Below are positions 31,151 to 40,948 of a stretch of 64,000 nt of DNA, piece by piece (position 1 is the stretch's first letter; every line of letters begins with the position of its first letter). The stretch comes from Candidatus Pacearchaeota archaeon. GTDB lineage: Archaea > Nanoarchaeota > Nanoarchaeia > Pacearchaeales > GW2011-AR1. The notes beneath the pieces were generated by a model. The model ran no database searches, was not told where the DNA came from, and worked only from the letters and a program-made list of their open reading frames with translations. The stretch covers positions 32,490 through 96,489 of the forward strand of contig JALOBN010000005.1 in NCBI GenBank assembly GCA_023228245.1, given 5' to 3'. A program made the position numbers and the translations under genes.

Positions 31151-32440
31151 TTATAAGAATTTTTTTATCATAAGTTTATCTAATTCTGGTGAATATTCTA
31201 TAATAGAAAATTCAGGAAGTGGAAGGATAAATTTTCCCCCTCTCTTTAGGTAATCTTTTTCTTTGTCCATTAGTCCTTCGAACAAATGCCAAATTAAAAC
31301 AATTTGATAATCTGGATTTATTTTTTTCATTTCATCAATAGATACTAGAGGAATAAGACTTCCAACAGTTTTTCTCCCCCACTTATCTGGATTTGCTTCT
31401 GCACCAGCGACGATATCTTTGGAAGTTAATCCGAAATATTGCAAGGTAGTATTCCCTCTTGTCGAAGCTCCGCAGATTCCAAAAGTTTTCCCCTTACTTT
31501 TTTCAGCTTCGATAAATTTAGAAATTTGTTTTTTAACATTTTCAATTCTTGATGCAAATTCCTGATAGGGTTTTATTGTATCCAATTCTTTTATTTTTTC
31601 CTTATCTTCTACTTCTTTTATTCTGCGACTTGCACCACTGAACGGAGCAATTTGTTTTCCCTTGAATCGAATATAAGTTCTAAAACTTCCCCCATTGATA
31701 TTATTTAATTTTACATCAAATATTTCCAAATTATATTTATCTAATAAATTTTTCAAAGAATGAAGAGAATAATACGCCCTATGTTCATGACATATATTAT
31801 CAAATGCGTTTTGTTCTAACATAGATGTTAAATAATTTTGTTGAATTACAAATAATCCATTACTATCCAAACACTCAGTTATATCTTTAACAAATTTATT
31901 TGGATCTTCTAAATCATAAAACATTGAAATTGCAGTTATAACTTTTGCTTTATTTTCTCCAAAAGTTCTCTTAAATTCTTCAGCATTAAAATAATTATTA
32001 ATAATGTAAAATCCTTTTTGTTGTGCTTCATGTGCAACATTCTTTGATGGTTCAAATCCTATTAAATTAACCCCCTCTTTATCATAAAATGATAACATCG
32101 TACCATCATTGCAACCAATATCGACGACAATATCTCCTTCTTTCAAATTTATTAATTTTTCAACTTGATTAACTACATCATTTAAATCTTCTCTAATTAA
32201 ACGATTTATATTTGATTTATACCAATACTGCCCACCCCACATTGCTTCATTTGGTGCATTGTGTTTTAATTGTAAGAGTTTGCATTTTGGGCACAACACT
32301 AAATCTAATGGAACTTTTTCTCCCTGTTCACTTTCATTGTTAACAAAATTTGTGATGTAATGTTCCCCAAGAGAAATAATATCTACAAGTTCTTCTCCTC
32401 CACAACTTCTGCATTTTTCTATTCCTTTAATATTGTTCAT
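31151..32440 (-). CDS. Sugar C-methyltransferase (NovU/TylCIII type)
   Basis: 429 aa. N-terminal zinc-binding domain (CRSCGG at 10 and LCPKCKLLQL at about 52), central SAM domain with VVDIGCNDGTMLSFY, the family signature HEHRAYYSLHSLKNLL, and C-terminal domain KTFGICGASTRGNTTLQYFG. These enzymes C-methylate NDP-4-keto-6-deoxysugars at C3 to make branched sugars. The substrate is probably the product of gmd in this cluster. It overlaps the upstream glycosyltransferase by 4 nt. Confidence 0.92.
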   Translation of the reverse strand: MNNIKGIEKCRSCGGEELVDIISLGEHYITNFVNNESEQGEKVPLDLVLCPKCKLLQLKHNAPNEAMWGGQYWYKSNINRLIREDLNDVVNQVEKLINLKEGDIVVDIGCNDGTMLSFYDKEGVNLIGFEPSKNVAHEAQQKGFYIINNYFNAEEFKRTFGENKAKVITAISMFYDLEDPNKFVKDITECLDSNGLFVIQQNYLTSMLEQNAFDNICHEHRAYYSLHSLKNLLDKYNLEIFDVKLNNINGGSFRTYIRFKGKQIAPFSGASRRIKEVEDKEKIKELDTIKPYQEFASRIENVKKQISKFIEAEKSKGKTFGICGASTRGNTTLQYFGLTSKDIVAGAEANPDKWGRKTVGSLIPLVSIDEMKKINPDYQIVLIWHLFEGLMDKEKDYLKRGGKFILPLPEFSIIEYSPELDKLMIKKFL

Positions 32441-33534
32441 TTTATTGCTTCAAGATAAATTTTCTTTAATTTTTTATTTCTTTGTTTTATGGAGAATTTA
32501 CCATTTTTAATGATTTCTATACAATTCTGAGACATCTTTTCTCTTAATTTTTTATCCTGAATTATTATTTCTACTTTATTCATTAATCCTTGAATAACTC
32601 TTTCTTTTCCGGATATAAAAATCGTGCTTTTCTTCCAAGAAATATCTGGCCTTTTTATTACAAAACCAGTTTTCCCCTCTTCAATTAATTCTTTTCTAGC
32701 AAATCCATCTACGGTTACTATCGGGATTCCAAAACTCATTGCTTCTAAAAAAGCAAATCCAAAAGTGTCTGTATAACCAGGATAAATCATAATGTCCGCC
32801 TCTTCGTATAATTCAAATAATTTATCTTGTGGAATTAAATCATAAAATTTTATTTTACTATTCTGTGAATATTTTTTCTTAATCTCTTCGGGGGTTTCTG
32901 AATTTACAATTCCGTAAACTGAAGGATATTTTTTTGTTAATTGATCTATAATTTCAAGTGCATGAGGTCCTCCTTTCCAATAAAAATATCTTCCAGAAAA
33001 TATCAAATTAATTTTTTTCTTTTGTTTTTTCTTGGACGCCCTTACTGGAATTGCAGGATATATTATGTCTACTTTATTTTTTATTTCTGGAAAGTCTTCA
33101 ATTATTTCTTTTTTTGTTTCTTCGGTCCAAGCAATAATTTTTTTGCAATTTTCTTTTTGTAATATTTCTCTCACTTTATTTTTTGCTCTTTCTGTTTTTT
33201 TACCAATATACATTTGCCATAAAGATTCAAAATCTGCTGTCCAAGGTTTATCTATATTTTTACTTAAACAATGTGCACAATGAATTAAGTCATAATCTCC
33301 CTCGGGGCTTAAAGGAGCATTCGGGAAGGTAATCTTAAAAATATCTACAAATCTTCTAAGATATTTTTTTAATGAATTAGATATCCAAAGAAATTTCTTG
33401 TTAATTATAACTCCTTTTTGTTTATCCGCATTCAAATATTGAACATTTTCAGGAGGATTTTCAATAAGATATTTGTAATAAGGAGAATCTGGAAATTTCC
33501 AGGGATATTGAAGATAAACTTTAATTTTATTCAT
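32437..33534 (-). CDS. Glycosyltransferase family 4
   Basis: 365 aa. The GT4 donor-binding motif FGFAFLEAMSFGIPIVTVD (E-x7-E type) follows ADIMIYPGYTDT. The acceptor half includes KKIIAWTEETKKEIIEDF. A cytosolic surface-glycan glycosyltransferase; its specificity is unknown. Its ATG lies exactly 47 nt from the first base of a 30-bp promoter-like element that recurs before the phospho-GlcNAc transferase gene (39177). Confidence 0.92.
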   Translation of the reverse strand: MNKIKVYLQYPWKFPDSPYYKYLIENPPENVQYLNADKQKGVIINKKFLWISNSLKKYLRRFVDIFKITFPNAPLSPEGDYDLIHCAHCLSKNIDKPWTADFESLWQMYIGKKTERAKNKVREILQKENCKKIIAWTEETKKEIIEDFPEIKNKVDIIYPAIPVRASKKKQKKKINLIFSGRYFYWKGGPHALEIIDQLTKKYPSVYGIVNSETPEEIKKKYSQNSKIKFYDLIPQDKLFELYEEADIMIYPGYTDTFGFAFLEAMSFGIPIVTVDGFARKELIEEGKTGFVIKRPDISWKKSTIFISGKERVIQGLMNKVEIIIQDKKLREKMSQNCIEIIKNGKFSIKQRNKKLKKIYLEAIK

Positions 33535-33551
33535 TTAATTTATCAAATTAA

Positions 33552-33581
33552 TCTCCTTTTAAGTTTTCTTAATCTTTCCTA
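33552..33581 (-). promoter_or_regulatory. Repeated 30-bp promoter-like element, copy 1
   Basis: The minus strand reads TAGGAAAGATTA then AGAAAACTTAAAAGGAGA. It is identical in 28 of 30 bases to copy 2 (39195-39224). The TAG is the stop codon of the upstream methyltransferase gene. GAAA plus CTTAAAAG fits BRE/TATA about 26 nt before ATG 33534. Confidence 0.7.
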
Positions 33582-34091
33582 CTTTATCACTTTTAAGACA
33601 ATTTCTAATTCTCTTGCGGGTATAATCCAACAAAATAATTCTTGATAAATTCTTAATATTTTTGGATTAGAATTAAAAAATGTTTCAAAAAATTTTAATC
33701 CTTTTCTCCAATATAATTTTTTCTTTATTATCTTAAAATTCCCAATGCTTTGCCAATGGCATGTATGTTTTTTATCTAAAGCATCAAAACTTGTTAATGT
33801 AAATTGATGATAATGGTCAAGCATGCTAAATGCAGACTCATGAGAAAAATAAGGAACTTTAATTTTAATGATTGCTTCATTTTTACATACTCTATAAAAT
33901 TCTTTTAATAATTTTAATGGTTCATGAAAATGCTCCATAACGTGTTCAATTATAATTTCATCGACGGAATTATCTTGAAACGGCAATTTTTTTTCTAAAT
34001 CCACAATTTTGTCTGGATTAACTTCTGGAGAAATATCACAATTAATATATCCTTCTCGATAATCATTCCCACAACCTAAATTTAATTTCAT
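33579..34091 (-). CDS. Small class I methyltransferase
   Basis: 170 aa. MKLNLGCGNDYREGYINCDI is the SAM-binding opening, DNSVDEIIIEHVMEHFHEPLKLLKEFYRVCKNEAIIKIKVPYFSHESAF the motif IV-VI region. This Methyltransf_11-like type is frequent in LPS/glycan clusters. The stop is TAG, lying within the repeated promoter element that precedes the next gene. It overlaps wecB by 4 nt. Confidence 0.88.
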   Translation of the reverse strand: MKLNLGCGNDYREGYINCDISPEVNPDKIVDLEKKLPFQDNSVDEIIIEHVMEHFHEPLKLLKEFYRVCKNEAIIKIKVPYFSHESAFSMLDHYHQFTLTSFDALDKKHTCHWQSIGNFKIIKKKLYWRKGLKFFETFFNSNPKILRIYQELFCWIIPARELEIVLKVIK

Positions 34092-35194
34092 TTCAATATC
34101 TCCGCAATTTTTTTGCTTACTCCAATTTCTCCATAAGGATTTTTGAAATCTTTCACTTTAAATTTTGGAGAAAGATATTCTTTAATCTTTTCTTTTGTTT
34201 CTTCAACATTTAGTTTAGATAAAAATTGAAAATTAGATTTTAATCCTTCTGGCCTTTCTGTAGCCTTTCTCAAGATTACGCAAGGTTTTTGAAAAATTAA
34301 GCTTTCTTCTTGCATGCTTCCCCCGTCGCAGATAATCAAAGAACATTTGGAGAGTTGAAAAATAAATGAAGGATAATCCATTGGAGAAATTATTTTAATA
34401 TTTTTATTTCTAATTAATTCTTCATATAATCCAAATTTTTTTATTTTCTCTAGAGTATTATCATGCATTGCAAAAAAAGAAGGAATTTCCAAACTCTTTA
34501 AAATTTCAATTATCTTTTTCATCCTTTTTTTTGATTTTAGATTTTCATGACGGTGAACAGTGATTAATGCAAATTTTTTATTTGATAATGGTTTAGCATT
34601 TTCTTTTTTTGCAATCTCTAGGGCTAAATTTGCAGAATCTAAAATTGTATTTCCTGTTTTTATTACTCCTTTTTTATTTTTTAAATTTGATTCTGCGATG
34701 TCTGAAACTGCAAAAAGAATATCTGAAAAATTTCCAACAATTCTCCGAGAAATTTCTTCAGGGAAAGGTTCGAAATTATTAAAACTTCTAAGCCCCGCTT
34801 CTAAATGAACATTTTTATATTTTTTAAAAGGATTTAAAATTCTGGAAGTTGCAATAGATGCCGTAGCTGTTGTCATAGTATCTCCATGATATAAAACATA
34901 TTTTAAATTTTTTAATTTTTTAATTTCTTTTCTTATCTTGAAAACTAATTTTAAATTCCACATAATTGCCTTTATCTGTTTTGAATTAAATTTCGAACTT
35001 TTATCTGATTCTTCGCTCAATACAACATCCGGTTTTTTAACTCCGAATTTTTCACATAAATCTTTCAAATTATGCTGCCCTGTATGAATAAAATAATAAG
35101 GAACTCCTCTATTTTTTAACTCTAACATCAACGGAAAAATTTTAATTAATTCTGCTCTCGTTCCGATAATCATTGCGATTTTGTAATCTTCCAT
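34088..35194 (-). CDS. wecB: UDP-N-acetylglucosamine 2-epimerase
   Basis: 368 aa. It interconverts UDP-GlcNAc and UDP-ManNAc. Motifs: IGTRAELIKIFPLMLEL at the start, HTGQHN, HLEAGLRSFNNFEPFPEEISRRI, ITVHRHENL and ICDGGSMQEESLIFQKPCVILRKATERPEG. All conserved catalytic segments are present. No ManNAc dehydrogenase is seen in the window, so the product may be used directly or oxidised by an enzyme encoded elsewhere. Confidence 0.95.
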   Translation of the reverse strand: MEDYKIAMIIGTRAELIKIFPLMLELKNRGVPYYFIHTGQHNLKDLCEKFGVKKPDVVLSEESDKSSKFNSKQIKAIMWNLKLVFKIRKEIKKLKNLKYVLYHGDTMTTATASIATSRILNPFKKYKNVHLEAGLRSFNNFEPFPEEISRRIVGNFSDILFAVSDIAESNLKNKKGVIKTGNTILDSANLALEIAKKENAKPLSNKKFALITVHRHENLKSKKRMKKIIEILKSLEIPSFFAMHDNTLEKIKKFGLYEELIRNKNIKIISPMDYPSFIFQLSKCSLIICDGGSMQEESLIFQKPCVILRKATERPEGLKSNFQFLSKLNVEETKEKIKEYLSPKFKVKDFKNPYGEIGVSKKIAEILK

Positions 35195-35228
35195 ATTGTT
35201 TTAAGAAAATACTCATTTAAAAGAGTTA

Positions 35229-38147
35229 TTAATCTCTAATAAATGTTAAATTATCTAATCCTGCATACTCGCCAGAAGTTCTCAAGAATTCTTCATGTGC
35301 CAAAATATTTGAAGGATAATTTACTTCCCAAATTTTTATCGGTCCGTAAAGTTGTCCGCTGTAATAAACAAATTCATCACCATAATAACCTTCAGAAAAC
35401 ATTTGTTTTATCAAAGCACTTTGTTCTGAGTGTGCTAATTCCACCGTAGGATATTTATTCCAAGGGTCATCAAGTAAATATAACTGAGCAAATAAACTTT
35501 CTGAAACTTTGGGAGATAAATAGATTGCTGCACCCTCTTCATCTAAGCTTAAACTTCCAGATGAACTAGCACTAAGACTAGGAATTATTTGAATAATTGA
35601 GTCAAGCCCGTTTCCAAAATCCAACAACTCTTTATTATAATAAATATATCTCACAGGTAAAGTAATCTGGTTATTATTGTAATAAACTGCTACATAAGGT
35701 TGATAAATTTCATTATTATTGCCCCTCTGGAATATAACCCCAATAATATATGCTTTAACAGATACTTCACCATATTCGTCGTAAGTTGGTCCTGGTATAA
35801 ATATTTCTTCACCATCCCGATTAAATGTAATATCCTCGTCAACAAATCCGCTTGTTTGATAAATTATTGTAGTAATATTTGCAGTTTCTTTTGTTTGAGT
35901 TTTGTCTATTGTTCCAATTGGAATTGCTGAAAAACTATCATAATTTTTATCACCACCAATTTTTGAAAATGCAGAATATTTTCCTAAGTCTGTAGAATCA
36001 ATAAGTAAATAAGAAACATTATAACTCTTCATTAAACTCAAAGCTGCTTCTGGTTTAGTTGTCGTTAATAAATATCTTGCAGTTAAATGATCCCAGTAAT
36101 CTAAATAATGTCCTCCGTCGGTTACCGTCGGTCTTTCTCCTAATGTCTGAACCCAATATCCATAATCCCACCAGTGAACAAAAATACTTCCAATTGGTGT
36201 GTTTTCTCTTACCCAACTCATTGCATATTGCCACTGCTGATTATACGACGAAGGAATTGAAGTTTCTGTTCCGTATGTTGTTGAAGAAGAATAACTTGCA
36301 AATAGCCCAATCATCATTAAAACAATTATTGTAAGTCCTATGATGCATATCATTTTTGCTAAAGAATCTTTTGAATTTTTCCAATAATCATAAATTTTAA
36401 TTGGGAGAATAGCTGAAACTAGAATTAAAAATGGGGAGATAATAAAAAATAATCTTGTTGCCCCCCTCATTGAAATAATCATAAAGAAAGATAAGGAAAT
36501 AATTAACAGATAAGAAAAGTCCATTTCTTTAAAATCTTGGATTGTTTTTTCGTCTTTGTTTCTATAAGCGAATATGTAAATTCCCAAGAAAACAATTGCA
36601 AATAAAATTAATCCCCCAAGGTACAATAATTTAGAAATTAAAGTTTCTCCATTGAGAACTACACTACTTTCAGAAATTCTGCTGAAAATAAATGAAGTAA
36701 TAAAAATTAAAAAACTTGAAAATAAAATTAATCTTTTCTTTTTATTGAAATGTCTTATTGTTTCATAGAATAAAATTATAGTTCCACAAAAGAATAACCA
36801 GAATAAATTTCCAAAGTTACTTATTACATCGGTAAAATAAGGTGCTTGATTTTCAGAGACAGTTAATCCAACTCTCGATCTTCCAAAAGGGTATAGCAAC
36901 CTATCAACAAGCGAAGCACCAATACTAATTATTTTCTCTGGACTAAAAATTAATCCGAGAATTATTCCAAGTAAGATTACAAGAACAAAACTCTTAATGG
37001 GATTAGGAATTTTTATTTTGTTTAATTTTATTTTATTTTTTAATGGGCTTTCAAATAAAACATAATCTACACAAATTGTCAAGAATAAAAATAAACATAA
37101 GGCAGTATCACTTAAACTACTAACTGCAGAAGTCAAACTTCTTACTTTTAATACTTCTAAAATAATTGCAGATAAAAACCAGGAGGAGAAAATTAATCTG
37201 TTTTTCGTTTTATCTTTTTCAAATAAGAAAATTAATAAGGTTGTTAAGAATATTGCAAGGTAAATATATCTGTAACCCCCCCAAGTCCAAGACATTGCTC
37301 CAGTGAAGATTCCTGCAAGAACCCCAAATAAAATTTGTTTTTTCTTTTTATTTTCTTTCCATGCTAAAGTTATAAACAAAAATGCAAACCAGAAAAATAC
37401 CATACCCAAACTTTCAAGTTCAGGAACACCTGCAACGGTTCTGTGAAGCATCGTTGGTATAACAATGTAAAATGCAGTTGCGATAATGGAAATAATCCAA
37501 GATTTTTCTTTTGAAAATTTAAATGAACTTATTACTTTTGCAAACAACAAAAAGCCGATTGTAGATATTAAAAATAGAATCACGGGGAGAATTATTGCAG
37601 CATAAGTTACAGAAGTTTCAGTAAAAATAGAAAGAAGATCATAAGTCCCCAAAATTGTCCAAGGCATTAGATTATTTGTAATATAACTTGGCGTTTGATT
37701 AAGTGGTGCGTACCTGAAAGAATCTATTTTATTTGCATTTCCATTCGATAATTCAATTGCATTTCTTAAATATAAAAATGGATCTAGGTCTGGACCTAAG
37801 GTATAATTCCCCGTTGAAACATCGATTAAACTAGAAATATTTGAAGTACGCATTATTCCTGCCGTAACCAGCAACCAAAGAACAATTGGCAAAAACATTA
37901 AATTATATTTTTTAAAATGTGCGAGAATAGCACTTGATGCAAACATTATTCCCAAAAATAAAAGATTTCCTGCAGAAAAACTATAAAATAATTGAGATAA
38001 GATTGCAACGCTAGCTCCAATTTTAAAAAAACTTAACAAACTTAAAATAAAAGCAATCAAAGCAAAAATAGAAAAAACAGTCGTGTATGAATTGTTGAAT
38101 ATTTCTTTTATCTTTTTTTTGTACTTATTTTTCTCGTCTTCGTTCAT
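35229..38147 (-). CDS. aglB: Oligosaccharyltransferase AglB (STT3)
   Basis: 972 aa. It transfers lipid-linked oligosaccharide to Asn in N-x-S/T. About 13 transmembrane helices in the first 610 residues. The first external loop carries the metal-binding GPDLDPFLYLR (about 113-120). The signature HWWDYGYWVQTLGERPTVTDGG lies at about 654. The C-terminal globular domain ends near LTFIRD. The size and motif set are those of a functional STT3. It is directly downstream of the phospho-GlcNAc transferase gene. Confidence 0.97.
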   Translation of the reverse strand: MNEDEKNKYKKKIKEIFNNSYTTVFSIFALIAFILSLLSFFKIGASVAILSQLFYSFSAGNLLFLGIMFASSAILAHFKKYNLMFLPIVLWLLVTAGIMRTSNISSLIDVSTGNYTLGPDLDPFLYLRNAIELSNGNANKIDSFRYAPLNQTPSYITNNLMPWTILGTYDLLSIFTETSVTYAAIILPVILFLISTIGFLLFAKVISSFKFSKEKSWIISIIATAFYIVIPTMLHRTVAGVPELESLGMVFFWFAFLFITLAWKENKKKKQILFGVLAGIFTGAMSWTWGGYRYIYLAIFLTTLLIFLFEKDKTKNRLIFSSWFLSAIILEVLKVRSLTSAVSSLSDTALCLFLFLTICVDYVLFESPLKNKIKLNKIKIPNPIKSFVLVILLGIILGLIFSPEKIISIGASLVDRLLYPFGRSRVGLTVSENQAPYFTDVISNFGNLFWLFFCGTIILFYETIRHFNKKKRLILFSSFLIFITSFIFSRISESSVVLNGETLISKLLYLGGLILFAIVFLGIYIFAYRNKDEKTIQDFKEMDFSYLLIISLSFFMIISMRGATRLFFIISPFLILVSAILPIKIYDYWKNSKDSLAKMICIIGLTIIVLMMIGLFASYSSSTTYGTETSIPSSYNQQWQYAMSWVRENTPIGSIFVHWWDYGYWVQTLGERPTVTDGGHYLDYWDHLTARYLLTTTKPEAALSLMKSYNVSYLLIDSTDLGKYSAFSKIGGDKNYDSFSAIPIGTIDKTQTKETANITTIIYQTSGFVDEDITFNRDGEEIFIPGPTYDEYGEVSVKAYIIGVIFQRGNNNEIYQPYVAVYYNNNQITLPVRYIYYNKELLDFGNGLDSIIQIIPSLSASSSGSLSLDEEGAAIYLSPKVSESLFAQLYLLDDPWNKYPTVELAHSEQSALIKQMFSEGYYGDEFVYYSGQLYGPIKIWEVNYPSNILAHEEFLRTSGEYAGLDNLTFIRD

Positions 38148-38181
38148 CTTTATAATAAAAATAGTTTACTTAAAAAGTTAT

Positions 38182-39177
38182 TTATTGTAAGAATAATAAC
38201 AACCCTATTAAAATTATCAGGATTTGAAATCCATTAATTAACCAAACGACTTCACTTTCGTAAGCTTTATGATTTGGTTTTATTTTTTTTAAAATTTTAA
38301 TTGCAAGATGTTCTAATCCGTAGATTTTTTCATAAGGCATTTCCAAACTTCCGTCGGGATTTGGGGTTCCAAAGCTATGTTTTTTTAATTTTCCTCTGCT
38401 TTTAAAAATCATTTCTAAAATATAAGGAATAAAAAAGAAAACAGTAATCTTTTCAATGTTCCCCAAAATTGCAGTTATTGCAATTAAAGTTCCTACAGAA
38501 TAGGTCAAAACATCTCCCGGGAAAACTTTTGCAGGATTTTTATTAAAAATATAAAATGCTAACAGCGACGCAACCATGCACAATAAAATTATACTTAACC
38601 AAGAATTTCCTGTAACATAAGTTACAAATGCTAAAGCGGATAAAATAATTATTCCTTGGCTTGATTCAAGTCCGTTGAATCCTGCTAAAAAATTGTAAGT
38701 TGTCGTAGCTCCTAAAATGCCTAGAGGGATTATTATTAAGGGATAAATTATCCCAAGATTTATTCCGAAAATTGTTGATTCTCCTGCATTAATTACCATT
38801 AAAGGAATTGCAGAAAACAGAACTAAGAAAATTCTTGAACGAATTGAGAGTCCGCCCATTTTCCAACCGAATAAATCGTCAATAAATCCTATCCCGCTGA
38901 CCAAAAGAACAGAACAGATTATTGCGAAAATACTAACCAAGGTTCCGTCGATGCTTTTGAAATAAAAAGTTTGTAATGCAATATATAAAAAAATTCCCAC
39001 TATTGCTCCGAGGACAACCGTAATTCCCCCAGATCCTGCAACATTTTTCTCTCTTGGAAGTTTATTCATATCTTCCCAAATTAAATCAATTTGTTTTGCT
39101 TTTCTAATCCAAGCAGGCATAACAAGAAGTGTAGACAAAAAACTAGCGAAAATTATCAGTATCAACAAAATATCCAT
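38182..39177 (-). CDS. Polyprenyl-phosphate GlcNAc-1-P transferase (GPT/AglH-like)
   Basis: 331 aa with about 10 transmembrane helices. It starts the lipid-linked glycan by transferring a HexNAc-1-phosphate. Motifs: KLPREKNVAGSGGITVVLG, IGFIDDLFGWK (DD), YNFLAGFNGLESSQGIIIL (nucleophile/N-loop) and VFPGDVLTYSVGTLIA. It is closer to the eukaryotic/archaeal GPT than to bacterial MraY. Transcription probably starts from the repeated 30-bp element, whose TAG is 47 nt from this ATG. Confidence 0.9.
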   Translation of the reverse strand: MDILLILIIFASFLSTLLVMPAWIRKAKQIDLIWEDMNKLPREKNVAGSGGITVVLGAIVGIFLYIALQTFYFKSIDGTLVSIFAIICSVLLVSGIGFIDDLFGWKMGGLSIRSRIFLVLFSAIPLMVINAGESTIFGINLGIIYPLIIIPLGILGATTTYNFLAGFNGLESSQGIIILSALAFVTYVTGNSWLSIILLCMVASLLAFYIFNKNPAKVFPGDVLTYSVGTLIAITAILGNIEKITVFFFIPYILEMIFKSRGKLKKHSFGTPNPDGSLEMPYEKIYGLEHLAIKILKKIKPNHKAYESEVVWLINGFQILIILIGLLLFLQ

Positions 39178-39194
39178 TCCTATTTTAAGAAAAT

Positions 39195-39224
39195 TCTCCT
39201 TTTAAGTTTTCTCAATCTATCCTA
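39195..39224 (-). promoter_or_regulatory. Repeated 30-bp promoter-like element, copy 2
   Basis: The minus strand reads TAGGATAGATTG then AGAAAACTTAAAAGGAGA. It provides the TAG stop of the upstream SpoIIM-like gene and, as in copy 1, lies 47 nt from the next ATG. Confidence 0.7.
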
Positions 39225-40082
39225 ACTAAATAAAAGTGGCGTTAAATAAACTTCAACAAATGCTGCAAAAACTAAAACTACAATTGAAATTAAAATTAAG
39301 AAAATTACATTTGCAAGAACTTTTGTGAATTTCTTACTTCCAAATCCGTTTTTAATTACTTCAACTCCGAGCATGCCTCCAGCAAGTGCTACAATAAAAT
39401 ATGCCGCAATTTCTGGAAATCCATGAATCATATATCTTAAAATACCGACGGGAATTTCATAAACATTATAATTTACAAAAATTCCTATTGCTGCAGAAAT
39501 AACGCTTGCATTCCATGCCAAAACAAAAATTGCACCTGCACCAAATATTAAAGAAAAAATTAAAGTAAAAATCATAACACCAAAATTATTTCCAATTATT
39601 GAAAGCAATCTTGAGCCATTGCTCAAAGTATTTTCCGAAACGGAATTTCCTGAAAAAGAATATTGTGCAACGCATTCTTCCATACTTCCAGGACTATTAA
39701 TATTACAATAAGTTTCTATCTGAAAATTTAATAAATTTGGATTTTGTAAAATAATATTCCAAAAAGAAAACGCGACTATAAATCCAAAAAATAAAAACAT
39801 AAATGCAGAAATTGCGTCGCTGTGAACTTTCAAAACATCAATTAAACCGGTAGTTTCTTCATCTTCACTTTCTTCATTTTTTATTACATAATACATAAAC
39901 GGAAGTGAAAACATTACGCAAAATAAGACAACCATCATCCCCGATGCATCAGCGAGAACACTATCACTTGAAAAAAGAAAATGAACAAGTAAAAACGACA
40001 GCGACGCGTAAACAAGCCCGACGAAAAACATCTTCCACGGACCCTTTTCAGCTCTTTTTGGATTAATCAGTGACTCTAACAT
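39222..40082 (-). CDS. SpoIIM-like (stage II sporulation protein M) membrane protein
   Basis: 286 aa, six hydrophobic segments. MLESLINPKRAEKGPWKMFFVGLVYASLSFLLVHFLF and the C-terminal VNYNVYEIPVGILRYMIHGFPEIAAYFIVALAGGMLGVEV are typical of archaeal SpoIIM/DUF95 proteins. Their role outside spore formers is unknown (membrane organisation or export are possible). The external loop has a Cys pair (YCNINSPGSMEECVAQY). The stop TAG is shared with the downstream promoter element. Confidence 0.88.
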   Translation of the reverse strand: MLESLINPKRAEKGPWKMFFVGLVYASLSFLLVHFLFSSDSVLADASGMMVVLFCVMFSLPFMYYVIKNEESEDEETTGLIDVLKVHSDAISAFMFLFFGFIVAFSFWNIILQNPNLLNFQIETYCNINSPGSMEECVAQYSFSGNSVSENTLSNGSRLLSIIGNNFGVMIFTLIFSLIFGAGAIFVLAWNASVISAAIGIFVNYNVYEIPVGILRYMIHGFPEIAAYFIVALAGGMLGVEVIKNGFGSKKFTKVLANVIFLILISIVVLVFAAFVEVYLTPLLFS

Positions 40083-40132
40083 TCTGTATTCAAATAAATA
40101 GATTTTTTAAACTTTGATATGTAATTTCTTTT

Positions 40133-40948
40133 ATGGATAATAAAAAGAGGTTTAATCAGATTGCTAAATCAATTAAAGAAATAAAAATTCAAGGTGCACG
40201 AAATATCGCGAAAGCTGCACTTTATGCTTACACTCTTGTTCCAGAAAAATCGTCTATAAAAAAATTACTTTCTCTTCGTCCGACAGAACCAATGCTGCAA
40301 AAAGTCTTGACTCTCGTAGAGAAAAAACCTTATGAAGAAATTTTATCCCATTTTGATTCTGCACAGCAAAAAATTAATCAAGGTGTTTTGAAAATAATAA
40401 ATACCGACGACAAAATATTCACACACTGCCATTCAACCAATGTCGTTAATTCATTGATTTACGCGAAAAAGAAAAAAAAGAAATTTGAAATTTACAACAC
40501 TGAAACTCGCCCATTATTTCAGGGGAGAAGAACTGCAAATGAATTAAGAAAAGCGAGAATTAAAGTTACAATGTTTATTGATTCTGCAGCAGCAATCGCT
40601 TTAGAAAAAGAAAATAGAAAAGATAAAACTTATGCAAACAAAATATTTTTGGGAGCAGATGCTTTGCTCAGCGACGGTATAATTAACAAAGTTGGAAGCG
40701 GAATGATTTCAGAACTTGCTTATCACCATAAAATTCCAGTTTACATAATTGCTGACTCTTGGAAATTTTCAAATAAAAAAGTTCCAATTGAAAATCGAAG
40801 TTTGAATGAAATATGGAACCGTGTGCCGAAAGATATCAAATTAAAAAATCCTGCATTTGAATTTGTTCAGAAAAAATATATTGCAGGAATTGTAACTGAA
40901 TTTGGTTTAATGAAATACAATGATTTCGTTAAAAGAATAAAAGATTAA
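40133..40948 (+). CDS. Ribose-1,5-bisphosphate isomerase / eIF2B-like
   Basis: 271 aa, eIF2B alpha/MtnA superfamily. THCHSTNVVNSLIYA places the candidate catalytic Cys at 99 and FLGADALLSDGIINKVGSGM the catalytic Asp at 181, matching archaeal R15P isomerases that convert ribose-1,5-bisphosphate to ribulose-1,5-bisphosphate. AMP phosphorylase, the preceding enzyme of this route, is encoded at 57964-59448. Regulatory eIF2B-like proteins without the Cys are the alternative, so isomerase is favoured. Its stop overlaps the convergent prefoldin gene by 4 nt. Confidence 0.82.
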   Translation: MDNKKRFNQIAKSIKEIKIQGARNIAKAALYAYTLVPEKSSIKKLLSLRPTEPMLQKVLTLVEKKPYEEILSHFDSAQQKINQGVLKIINTDDKIFTHCHSTNVVNSLIYAKKKKKKFEIYNTETRPLFQGRRTANELRKARIKVTMFIDSAAAIALEKENRKDKTYANKIFLGADALLSDGIINKVGSGMISELAYHHKIPVYIIADSWKFSNKKVPIENRSLNEIWNRVPKDIKLKNPAFEFVQKKYIAGIVTEFGLMKYNDFVKRIKD

